Below, piece by piece: positions 29,339 to 36,850 of a stretch of DNA of 64,000 nucleotides. The DNA comes from an uncultured Prevotellaceae bacterium. Lineage in GTDB: Bacteria > Bacteroidota > Bacteroidia > Bacteroidales > Bacteroidaceae. The first letter of the stretch is position 1, and every line of letters starts with the position of its first letter. The translations under genes and the position numbers were made by a program. The notes under the pieces were generated by a model. It was not told the origin of the DNA. It saw only the letters and a list, made by a program, of their open reading frames with translations, and did no database searches. Location: positions 1-64,000 of the forward strand of contig CACYXD010000002.1 in the NCBI GenBank assembly GCA_902778255.1, written 5' to 3'.

Positions 29339-30190
29339 CTATTCCTTATACTTTATATGGTCAATAAGTCGAATAGGCGTCTTACCGCAATATACCGTTA
29401 TACAGCCTACAACATAGGGCGAGTCATCCCAATCAGCCAAATCCTGCAAAGTATTACCATCCACAATTGAGAAATACTCTACATCCAGACCGTCCACCTT
29501 ATTGATATCGGCCACCACCTTGTCATGAGTTTCCTTGAGCGTATGCTTCTTGGCATATGTCAGACTGCTCTTTAAAGCCTTGTAGATAGCTGGAGCAATA
29601 GCCCGCTCATCGGGAGCCAGCAAACTGTTGCGACTGCTACGTGCCAGGCCATCGGCATCACGCACGATAGGACATTCCACTATCTCAACACCCAAGCCCA
29701 ACTGACGCACCATTGCCTTCACAACGGCTATCTGCTGCCAGTCCTTCTCTCCGAAATAAGCCCTATCGGGTCGGACAATATAGAACAGACGGCTCACCAC
29801 CTGACAGACACCATTGAAATGGCCTGGACGATGTGCGCCCTCCATCACCGTAGAGACGGGTGGAAACTCAAAATGACGCGTATCAGGCGTAGGATACATC
29901 TCCTCTACCTCAGGAGCCAAAACATAATCAGCACCACACGACTCCAACAGGCAGCAGTCGGCCTCCAAGTCACGTGGATAATTCTTCAAGTCATTCTTAT
30001 CATTAAACTGCGTGGGGTTCACGAAAACAGACACTACTGTAACACCATTCTCGCTTACGCAACGTCTTACCAATGACGCGTGTCCTTCATGAAGTGCACC
30101 CATCGTGGGCACCAAGCCAATTTCCTTACCCTGTTTGCGTTCTTCAAAAAGCGCGTTTTGCAGGTCAACAATCTTATTAAAAACTTTCAT
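29339..30190 (-). CDS. panC: Pantothenate synthetase
   Basis: This enzyme joins pantoate and beta-alanine using ATP. It has 283 residues, normal length. [10 protein letters not shown] (His34 and His37) is the ATP-binding HIGH-like motif, and SSRN in the second half matches the KMSKS-like loop. It is first in panC-panD, divergent from the GT5-like gene. A weak TTATTTTGC box lies about 30 bp upstream, without a good -33 element. Confidence 0.96.
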   Translation of the reverse strand: MKVFNKIVDLQNALFEERKQGKEIGLVPTMGALHEGHASLVRRCVSENGVTVVSVFVNPTQFNDKNDLKNYPRDLEADCCLLESCGADYVLAPEVEEMYPTPDTRHFEFPPVSTVMEGAHRPGHFNGVCQVVSRLFYIVRPDRAYFGEKDWQQIAVVKAMVRQLGLGVEIVECPIVRDADGLARSSRNSLLAPDERAIAPAIYKALKSSLTYAKKHTLKETHDKVVADINKVDGLDVEYFSIVDGNTLQDLADWDDSPYVVGCITVYCGKTPIRLIDHIKYKE

Positions 30191-30333
30191 TCTTAACTAA
30201 TACCTTTTGTTTTGGCGGTGCAAAATAACAACAATTTTCTCAAATATGGAAAAAAAACACTAAAAATAAGCCTATAAAATGTCACTTTTTCCTAAAATCA
30301 CACATTTTATGCAGTTTTTTCCAAATATTTTCG

Positions 30334-30342
30334 TACCTTTGC
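30334..30342 (+). promoter_or_regulatory. Promoter of the GT5-like gene (-7 element)
   Basis: TACCTTTGC lies 24 bp before the ATG at 30366. The -33 region is T-rich but has no exact TTTG at 20 bp. Confidence 0.6.
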
Positions 30343-30365
30343 AATGCAAATAATCAAATAAGAAG

Positions 30366-31175
30366 ATGGCAAAGAAGAAAATTCTATTCATCAATCAAGA
30401 AATATCTCCATATGTACCCGACACCAATATGTCGGTTATGGGACGTGAATTACCACGAGTCATGCAAGATCGGAGCCATGAGATCCGCACCTTCATGCCG
30501 AAATGGGGTACGATTAACGAGCGACGCGGCCAGTTGCACGAGGTCATCCGACTTTCTGGAATGAACCTTATCATCAACGACACCGACCACCCTCTTATCA
30601 TCAAAGTTGCCTCTATCCCCGTGGCACGCGTCCAGGTCTATTTCATTGACAACGACGACTATTTCTCAAAGCGTCAGATGGCAGTCGATGAAAATGGCGT
30701 TGACTACACTGACAACGGAGAAAGAGCCATCTTCTTTGCACGTGGTGTATTAGAGACCGTCAAGAAACTGCGTTGGATTCCCGACATCATCCACTGTCAA
30801 GGCTGGATGAGCGGTGTGGTGCCTTTCTATATCAAGAAAGCCTACTGCGACGAGCCCTCTTTCGCCAACACCAAGGTTGTCACCTCTCTCTTCACGAAAA
30901 GCATCAAAGGTGACCTGGGCAGCAACTTCAAGTCGTATGTCGAGTTCCGTGATGCCAAGTCCGACTTGCTGACAGGGTACAGCGACAATTTCGATTGCGA
31001 AGAGCTTGGCAAACTGGCCATCAACTATAGCGATGGAGTAGTAGCCTCCGATGCAGATGTCAGCAAGACATTAATGAAATACGCAAAAGACAAAGGAATA
31101 CCAACGCTAGGTTATCAAGGTGAAGACTTCGGAGATGCCTATGAAGCATTCTACGATCAAATCTGTCCTGAATAA
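30366..31175 (+). CDS. Glycogen/starch synthase N-terminal domain protein (GT5-like), half length
   Basis: This 269-residue protein resembles the N-terminal Rossmann half of GT5 glycogen synthases: the KKKILFINQEISPY start, the DIIHCQGWMSGVVPFYIKK block and the late SDGVVASDADVSK segment. GT-B enzymes need a C-terminal half, about 200 more residues, to bind ADP-glucose; it is missing here and the frame ends cleanly. The KTGG loop expected at the start is changed (TNMSVMG). It may have lost catalysis or act with a partner. It is followed after 25 bp by a DUF4270 lipoprotein. Confidence 0.75.
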   Translation: MAKKKILFINQEISPYVPDTNMSVMGRELPRVMQDRSHEIRTFMPKWGTINERRGQLHEVIRLSGMNLIINDTDHPLIIKVASIPVARVQVYFIDNDDYFSKRQMAVDENGVDYTDNGERAIFFARGVLETVKKLRWIPDIIHCQGWMSGVVPFYIKKAYCDEPSFANTKVVTSLFTKSIKGDLGSNFKSYVEFRDAKSDLLTGYSDNFDCEELGKLAINYSDGVVASDADVSKTLMKYAKDKGIPTLGYQGEDFGDAYEAFYDQICPE

Positions 31176-31200
31176 CCTGGAAAAAATACGCAGGAAGAAT

Positions 31201-32643
31201 ATGAATAAACTCATCAATATGGCTGGTGCCGTTATTACGGCAATGGCCATTTGTTCATGTGCAGAAGATACCGACACCATTGGCCAGTCCATCACCATCT
31301 CAGACGAACAGTTTGAGATTGAGGCTCCAAAGGAGTTTCCCGTCGAGACACGTTCGTATGTGGCCGACTCCGTTTATACACAAAGCAGTACGTGCTACTT
31401 GGGCCTCGTCCGTGATCCTGAAACCCAGACAGACGTGAAAAGTGAGTTCGCCACTCAGTTCCATCTCCTGGACGTGATAAAGCTTCCACAGCCGAGCGAG
31501 TTTGTCAGCCGAGAAAATGATCTGCCCATAGCCGATTCCTGCGACATTCTCTTCTATCTCAGTAGCCCCTTCAATGCCATTGACTCGCTGCAGTCAATCA
31601 AGATGACCGTACACGAGCTGGCCACCACGATGGAGCCAGGAATGAAATACTATTCCAATTTCAATCCTATCAAGCGCGGAATGGTGAAACCTGGCGGGCT
31701 GAGCAAGAACAAGATGTTCAGCTATCGCAACCTCACCGACGAGGAAGACCCTGAGAATTTCCACATCCCTCTCAACGACCCCTACACCGTTGGCGGCGTG
31801 ACCTACAACAACTATGGCACGTATATCATCCGCCAGTACCACCAGCACCCTGAATATTTCAAAAATTCCTATGCCTTCAGCCATCATGTATGTCCAGGCT
31901 TCTTCTTCGAGATTACCGATGGCTACGGCTTCCATGCCAAGGTGTCAAACATCGGCCTGCGTCTGTTCTTCCGCCAGCAGGGCGACACGGCTGTATATAA
32001 CTCGGCACTCATTCTGTCTGGTACACGCGAGGTACAGCAGACTACACTCATCACCAACGACCTGAATGCCATCAAGCAACTGGCAGCAAAGTCCACCAAC
32101 ACCTATGTGAAGTCGCCAGCAGGTCTCTTTACCGAGGCCACCCTACCCGTCAAGGACATTTTCGAGGGCCACGCCAACGACTCTATCATTGCTGCCAAGA
32201 TTTCCTTCCAGCGCATCAACGACCAGTCTGACGATGTACGTATGTTCGGCATCCCTAACACCCTGCTGATGGTTCAGACCGACAGTCTGACCAACTTCTT
32301 CGAGAGCAACAAAGTGCCCGACCAGCAGACCACGTTCTATGCCAATTTCAACTACATCAATTCCACCTACTCTGGCACCAACACCTATAACTTTACCAAT
32401 ATCATTCCCCTGGTAAAGTATATGTGGCAGCAATACCAGAAAGGTATTGCCTCTAATCCCAACTGGGAGGCCGAGCATCCCAACTGGAACAAGGTACTCC
32501 TGGTGCCTATCACCTACACCAGCGGTTCATCGACCAGTGCCGAGCACGATATGTCGCTATCAAGCACACAGTTGATGAAAGGAACGAAGAATGCCGACTC
32601 ACCCGTGAAAATCCAAGTTATTTTCGCCAAAACAAATCGTTAG
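31201..32643 (+). CDS. DUF4270 lipoprotein
   Basis: This 480-residue protein starts at MNKLINMAGAVITAMAICSC, whose lipobox (AICSC) places the lipidated Cys at residue 20. The rest is beta-rich and shows the DUF4270 pattern typical of Bacteroidota, placing it at the cell envelope. Its role is unknown. It sits in the same block as the GT5-like gene, as in related genomes as far as I recall. Confidence 0.8.
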   Translation: MNKLINMAGAVITAMAICSCAEDTDTIGQSITISDEQFEIEAPKEFPVETRSYVADSVYTQSSTCYLGLVRDPETQTDVKSEFATQFHLLDVIKLPQPSEFVSRENDLPIADSCDILFYLSSPFNAIDSLQSIKMTVHELATTMEPGMKYYSNFNPIKRGMVKPGGLSKNKMFSYRNLTDEEDPENFHIPLNDPYTVGGVTYNNYGTYIIRQYHQHPEYFKNSYAFSHHVCPGFFFEITDGYGFHAKVSNIGLRLFFRQQGDTAVYNSALILSGTREVQQTTLITNDLNAIKQLAAKSTNTYVKSPAGLFTEATLPVKDIFEGHANDSIIAAKISFQRINDQSDDVRMFGIPNTLLMVQTDSLTNFFESNKVPDQQTTFYANFNYINSTYSGTNTYNFTNIIPLVKYMWQQYQKGIASNPNWEAEHPNWNKVLLVPITYTSGSSTSAEHDMSLSSTQLMKGTKNADSPVKIQVIFAKTNR

Positions 32644-32648
32644 GAAAA

Positions 32649-32783
32649 ATGGCCGACGGATATTTGGAAAAGCGTCAGGAGGAATACGAGAAGCGCAAAG
32701 CTGCGTGGCTACGCCAAAAGAGTCATGCGCTGCCTCACCGCCTCAAACAGCAGAATAGCAGCCGAGACCGAGACGTTAAGTGA
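32649..32783 (+). CDS. Small 44-codon ORF, charged
   Basis: An ORF begins 5 bp after the DUF4270 stop codon, preceded by TAGGAAAAATG. It encodes a very charged, helical peptide starting MADGYLEKRQEEYEKRKAAW. Its last 75 bp run antisense through the 3' end of the RNA methylase gene. I do not recognise a family, but position, start context and amino-acid make-up look like a real small gene rather than noise. Confidence 0.5.
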   Translation: MADGYLEKRQEEYEKRKAAWLRQKSHALPHRLKQQNSSRDRDVK

Positions 32784-33509
32784 ATCCAAGCGCCCCAGCA
32801 TGGGTATGCGGATATGGGCATCGGCAGCCTCGCGCCATTGGTTGGTCAGCCCCGTAGCCTCCGTACCCATCACAATAGCCGTTGCACAACGCATATCCGT
32901 ATCATAATAAAGACTTGAATCTTGAAGTTGAGCTGTCAGGATGCGTATCCCCTTCGACTTCAGAAACCGAATACACTCCTCTGACGATACAGCCACCGTA
33001 GGCACTGTAAACAGCGCCCCTATACTGGCGCGAATCAGGTTGGGATTATACAGATCTGTCAGCGCGTCACACACAATCACGGCATCAGCACCGGCAGCAT
33101 CTGCCGAGCGCAGCACAGCCCCCAGATTGCCAGGTTTCTCCACGCTCTCGAGCACCACTATCAGCGGATGCTCCTTCAGTTTCAGGTTCTCCAGTCGCAA
33201 GTGCTTCATGCGCATCACGCCCACCACCCCCTCGGTGGTGTCGCGATAGGCAATCTTCTCATATACCTGCGGGCTTACCTCATAACGCTGCGTAGCCTTC
33301 AAGTCATCTACCGACTCGCTCAACAGCGACTGACACACAAAGAGACTATCCAGATCATAACCCTGACTCACACAATGGCGCAACTCGCGCAAACCTTCAA
33401 CAACAAAAAGATCGGACTTCTTACGTTCCGATGATTTCTGTTGAAGCAAAACGAGCTGTTTTACCTTCTGATTCTGTAAACTGGAAATAAACTGATAATC
33501 TGCTGTCAT
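32709..33509 (-). CDS. SpoU/TrmH-family RNA 2'-O-methyltransferase
   Basis: This 266-residue SPOUT methyltransferase probably 2'-O-methylates rRNA or tRNA. The N-terminal substrate-binding domain begins MTADYQFISSLQNQKVKQL. The SPOUT blocks are ESVEKPGNLGAVLRSADAAG, IVMGTEATGL and LGRLDSLNVSVSAAIL. The frame runs further upstream, but those residues are a translation of the tRNA-Gly gene, so the start is set at 33509. The start lies 8 bp after the tRNA-Gly end, so the mRNA must come from the tRNA promoter. Confidence 0.9.
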   Translation of the reverse strand: MTADYQFISSLQNQKVKQLVLLQQKSSERKKSDLFVVEGLRELRHCVSQGYDLDSLFVCQSLLSESVDDLKATQRYEVSPQVYEKIAYRDTTEGVVGVMRMKHLRLENLKLKEHPLIVVLESVEKPGNLGAVLRSADAAGADAVIVCDALTDLYNPNLIRASIGALFTVPTVAVSSEECIRFLKSKGIRILTAQLQDSSLYYDTDMRCATAIVMGTEATGLTNQWREAADAHIRIPMLGRLDSLNVSVSAAILLFEAVRQRMTLLA

Positions 33510-33517
33510 CACTTTCG

Positions 33518-33590
33518 AGCGGAATACGGGACTCGAACCCGCGACCCTCGGCTTGGGAAGCCAATGCTCTACCAACTGAGCTAATTCCGC
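33518..33590 (-). tRNA. tRNA-Gly (anticodon CCC)
   Basis: This 73-nt tRNA has acceptor stem GCGGAAT/ATTCCGC, anticodon loop TTCCCAA giving anticodon CCC, and a normal T-arm (GGTTCGAGTCC). The discriminator base is U, as usual for tRNA-Gly. CCA is not encoded. It is second in a tRNA-Thr/tRNA-Gly/methylase unit. Confidence 0.97.
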
Positions 33591-33603
33591 ATTGACACCC
33601 TGG

Positions 33604-33676
<73 letters not shown>

Positions 33677-33700
33677 AACCCTTGTTTTTAGTTTGCGGCT

Positions 33701-33733
33701 GCAAAGGTACTTATTTTTTTCCATACCCACAAA
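33701..33733 (-). promoter_or_regulatory. Promoter of tRNA-Thr/tRNA-Gly/methylase
   Basis: On the minus strand TTTG (33730-33733) and TACCTTTGC (33701-33709) are 20 bp apart, an ideal Bacteroidota promoter. It lies 25 bp before the tRNA-Thr 5' end. Confidence 0.85.
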
Positions 33734-33772
33734 TTTTAGTCTCACTTTTTCTTTTTCTTTCGAAAAAAATCG

Positions 33773-33781
33773 TAACTTTGC
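33773..33781 (+). promoter_or_regulatory. Promoter of the NTPase-CYTH gene (-7 element)
   Basis: TAACTTTGC lies 20 bp before the ATG at 33802. It is divergent from the tRNA promoter, with about 40 bp between the two. Confidence 0.6.
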
Positions 33782-33801
33782 GCCTTAAACAAATACTTCC
33801 A

Positions 33802-34905
33802 ATGAACGACATCAAGAAAATAGTGCTTACAGGCGGTCCCTGCGCAGGAAAGACCACCGCTCTGGTGCGCGTTATCGAGCATTTCTCAAGCCTCGGCTTC
33901 AAGGTTTTCACCATTCCCGAAGTGCCCACCCTGTTTACGCAGGCAGGCATGAACTACCTGACAAAAAATCAGGGATTCTTCTATGAAGGCGAGAAAGCCA
34001 CCCTCGAGATCCAGCTTGCCTTGGAAGACAAGTTCCTACGCATGGCTCAGGAATGCACCAAGCCCTGCATCATCGTATGCGACCGCGGCGCTATGGACAT
34101 CTCCGCCTATATGGCACCCGAGACGTGGGACAGCATTACCCGCGCCGTGGGCACCTCCACCCCTGAGCTGCGCGAGCGCTATGATGCCGTGCTCCATCTT
34201 GTCTCAGCTGCCGATGGAGCCGAGCAGTTCTATACCACCGCCAACAACGCCCAGCGCTATGAACAGATGAATGAGGAAGGACTGCGCATAGCCCGCGGAC
34301 TCGACAAGAAGGTGATCCACGCCTGGACGGGACATCCCCACCTGCGCGTCATCAACAACCATGACGACTTCGACTGCAAGATGAACCGTGTCATCAAGGA
34401 AATCTCCAACGTGCTCGGACTCCCCCAGCCTATCGTCGAGGAGCGTAAGTACATCGTGGAGCTGACGGGCCAGTTCCCTGAAGACAGCATCCAGAGCGAG
34501 ATCACTCAGACCTATCTGCAGGCCGATCCTGGCACAGAGATACGTCTGCGCAAACGCGGATGGGGACAGAAGCAGGTCTATGTGCACACCACCAAGAAGA
34601 AGACCTCCGACAACGAGGAACTAGTCACTGAACGCCAGATCAACCTCTCGCTCTACGAGATGATGCTCTCGCTGGCCGACCCCACGCGCCACACCATCCG
34701 CAAGCAGCGCAACAGCTTTATATGGAAAGGCCAGTATTTCGAGGTCGATACCTACAAGGACGAGCTCGAAGGGCTCATCATTCTCGAGACCAAGGGCATC
34801 GTAGAGGGAGAGCCCGTGAAAGTCCCGCCCTTCCTGCATATCATCAAAGAAATCACTGGCAACGAGAGTTACTATAACTACACCCTTTGCAAGAAAAAAA
34901 GCTAA
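33802..34905 (+). CDS. P-loop NTPase (AAA_28-like) fused to a CYTH/triphosphate-tunnel-like domain
   Basis: This 367-residue protein starts at MNDIKKIVLTGGPCAGKTT; the longer frame upstream crosses the tRNA region. The Walker A is GGPCAGKTT (residues 11-19) and a kinase-like CDRGAMD follows. From about residue 213 the sequence looks like a CYTH/TTM fold: EERKYIVEL, EIRLRKRGWG, ERQINLSLYEM and a late LIILETKG, with alternating charged residues suited to a polyphosphate tunnel. Nucleotide or triphosphate metabolism is inferred; no substrate can be named. Confidence 0.7.
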   Translation: MNDIKKIVLTGGPCAGKTTALVRVIEHFSSLGFKVFTIPEVPTLFTQAGMNYLTKNQGFFYEGEKATLEIQLALEDKFLRMAQECTKPCIIVCDRGAMDISAYMAPETWDSITRAVGTSTPELRERYDAVLHLVSAADGAEQFYTTANNAQRYEQMNEEGLRIARGLDKKVIHAWTGHPHLRVINNHDDFDCKMNRVIKEISNVLGLPQPIVEERKYIVELTGQFPEDSIQSEITQTYLQADPGTEIRLRKRGWGQKQVYVHTTKKKTSDNEELVTERQINLSLYEMMLSLADPTRHTIRKQRNSFIWKGQYFEVDTYKDELEGLIILETKGIVEGEPVKVPPFLHIIKEITGNESYYNYTLCKKKS

Positions 34906-34981
34906 GACGTTTGAGGCGTTTAAGACTAATCCCCGACATCTGCAAGCAAACATCAGGGATTTATTTTTTTACATCTAATTT

Positions 34982-35224
34982 CTATTTCATAAGCACTTTC
35001 ACGCTCTTATCGCCAACCTTTACAATAGCGATTGAGCCTGGCTTGATGCTAGTTGCGATGGTAGCCATATTGTTGTGGGAAGCTGCTGTACCCGCTTGCT
35101 TTCCATCGGCGGTATATACGCTGACATCTGTCTGTTCGTCAATACCTTCTACCGTGATGAATCCGCTGTCTGTCTTTACAGGGTATGTCGGCTTCGACAA
35201 GGAAAGTGCAGAAATGCTCTTCAA
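34982..35224 (-). pseudogene. C-terminal remnant of a secreted protein (T9SS-like tail)
   Basis: The frame reads GFITVEGIDEQTDVSVYTAD, then GTAASHNNMATIA and finally IAIVKVGDKSVKVLMK. This is the kind of C-terminal domain found on large secreted Prevotella-type proteins. Only about 80 codons remain, the codon before it is a stop, and there is no ATG, promoter or signal peptide. I read it as the tail of a lost gene. Confidence 0.65.
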
Positions 35225-35483
35225 TCATCTCACTCGCGATTCTGATAATCTGTTCAGAGTCATACTAACTCAACCATACGTTCGCTGCCTTCGACTGGCC
35301 ACTAAACAGGAAATCGACACACTTGTTTTAGAAAAAGGGTTTCACGACAATAGTAATGGGCAAGAAGTAAACTACACCTCAGATCGAATTGCACTAGATG
35401 ATATGCACCCAGCTAATGTGTTCATTGACGAAATCAGTTCGAAGGCCATTTGCATTGATTGCATCGTAAAGTTCATAAAATAA
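35214..35483 (+). pseudogene. 3' fragment of an unrecognised gene
   Basis: About 90 codons with coding-like composition begin near MLFNHLTRDSDNLFRVI and end IDCIVKFIK. The frame continues upstream only as antisense to the secreted-protein tail, so the real gene seems cut at about 35220. No promoter or start is seen. I do not recognise the product. It meets the other remnant head to head and is followed by the 22-bp repeat. Confidence 0.45.
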
Positions 35484-35507
35484 GCGCCTCAAGCGCCCTC
35501 CGTCTTA

Positions 35508-35639
35508 GACGAAACAGGCTGAAACACCTTGTGAAATAGGCTTAAACGCGATGCGAAATAGGCTTAAACGCAAGGTGAAACAGGCTTAAACGCAAGACAA
35601 AATAGGCCGAATCGCAAAGCGAAACGGCCTAAAACAGAA
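35508..35639. repeat. Six degenerate 22-bp tandem repeat units
   Basis: Units lie at 35508-35529, 35530-35551, 35552-35573, 35574-35595, 35596-35617 and 35618-35639, with a core close to GAAATAGGCTTAAACGCAA. They are the same family as the four units at 29-116. The tract ends 16 bp before the asnA 3' end. Confidence 0.85.
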
Positions 35640-35655
35640 AAACAACAGATTTTTC

Positions 35656-36693
35656 TTAAATGAGGGGCATACCCAAATCTTTACATTGCTGACGCATATC
35701 GTCGGGCCAGATAGAGGCCTGGATCTCGCCGATATGAGCCTTATGGAGCAATACCATGCAGAGACGGCTCTGACCAATACCGCCACCGATACTCAGAGGC
35801 AGCTTGTCGTTCAGCAACTGCTGATGGAAATACAGCTTCTCGCGCTGCTGCTGACCCTCGATCTCAAGCTGGCGCAGCAGGCTCTCCTTATCCACACGGA
35901 TACCCATGGACGAGAGCTCAAACGAGCGACCTAAGACGGGATACCAAATCAGGATGTCACCATTCAAGCCCTTGCGACCATCCTCGGCCACCGTGCTCCA
36001 GTCGTCATAGTCGGGTGCGCGTCCGTCGTGCTTCTCGCCATTGGCCAGTTTGCCGCCAATGCCAATCACAAACACGGCGCCGTATTTCTTACAGATGGCA
36101 TCCTCGCGCTCCTTGGGCGTCTTGTCAGGATACATCTGCAGCAACTCCTCAGCGTGGATGAAGTGGATCTGCTCGGGCAGGAAAGGCTTCAACTGCGGAT
36201 AGCTCTCACACACCAGGTATTCCGTACGACGGATGGCGGCATAGATACGCTCCACGATATTCTTCAGAAAAGCCAGCGTGCGGTCTTCCTTGCGGACCAC
36301 GGCCTCCCAGTCCCACTGATCGACATAGAGTGAATGCAGGTTGTCCAGTTCCTCGTCGGCACGGATGGCGTTCATATCCGTATAGATGCCATAGCCTGGC
36401 TCTACCTCATACTCAGCCAGCGTGAGTCGCTTCCATTTTGCCAGCGAATGTACCACCTCGGCACGTGCCTCGCCCAGGTCCTTGATGGGGAAGGTGACGG
36501 CACGCTCCACACCGTTCAGGTCGTCGTTGATACCAAGTCCCTGAAGTACGAAAAGTGGAGCTGTGACACGACGCAGGCGCAACTCCGTAGAGAGGTTCTG
36601 CTGGAAAAACTCTTTGATCAGCTTGATGCCCTGCTCCGTCTGACGCATGTCGAGCAGGCGCTGGTAGTCTATGGGTTTAATGACTTGACTCAT
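35656..36693 (-). CDS. asnA: Aspartate--ammonia ligase (AsnA type)
   Basis: This enzyme makes asparagine from aspartate, ammonia and ATP. It has 345 residues, near the family's 330-340, with a class II synthetase-like fold. AsnA blocks visible are VTAPLFVLQGLGINDDLNG near the N-terminus and the VDQWDWE segment, with SIGGGIGQSR near the C-terminus binding ATP. It is a single-gene unit with its own promoter. Confidence 0.96.
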   Translation of the reverse strand: MSQVIKPIDYQRLLDMRQTEQGIKLIKEFFQQNLSTELRLRRVTAPLFVLQGLGINDDLNGVERAVTFPIKDLGEARAEVVHSLAKWKRLTLAEYEVEPGYGIYTDMNAIRADEELDNLHSLYVDQWDWEAVVRKEDRTLAFLKNIVERIYAAIRRTEYLVCESYPQLKPFLPEQIHFIHAEELLQMYPDKTPKEREDAICKKYGAVFVIGIGGKLANGEKHDGRAPDYDDWSTVAEDGRKGLNGDILIWYPVLGRSFELSSMGIRVDKESLLRQLEIEGQQQREKLYFHQQLLNDKLPLSIGGGIGQSRLCMVLLHKAHIGEIQASIWPDDMRQQCKDLGMPLI

Positions 36694-36714
36694 GGTTTAT
36701 TTACAATTTTGAGT

Positions 36715-36746
36715 GCAAAGGTAACAATTTAATATCAAATTGCAAA
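36715..36746 (-). promoter_or_regulatory. asnA promoter
   Basis: On the minus strand TTTG (36743-36746) and TACCTTTGC (36715-36723) are 19 bp apart. It lies about 22 bp upstream of the ATG. Confidence 0.78.
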
Positions 36747-36796
36747 AGTTTTGTATTAAATAATGTATAAATGACACACATTTGCCAATAATTATG

Positions 36797-36805
36797 TAAT
36801 TTTGC
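36797..36805 (+). promoter_or_regulatory. Promoter of the rhamnogalacturonan lyase gene (-7 element)
   Basis: TAATTTTGC lies 46 bp before the ATG at 36851. No TTTG was found at 19-20 bp, so an activator may be needed. Confidence 0.45.
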
Positions 36806-36850
36806 AACCGAGAAATAGTAACTAACTAGAAACTATAAACATATTTTTTA

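Noticed and set aside
33510..33575. Longer N-terminus of the RNA methylase
   Set aside because: Those codons are a translation of the tRNA-Gly gene.
34887..35483. A single 198-residue plus-strand gene
   Set aside because: Its first half is antisense to a clear secreted-protein tail and has a shadow-like composition; only the part after about 35214 looks coding.
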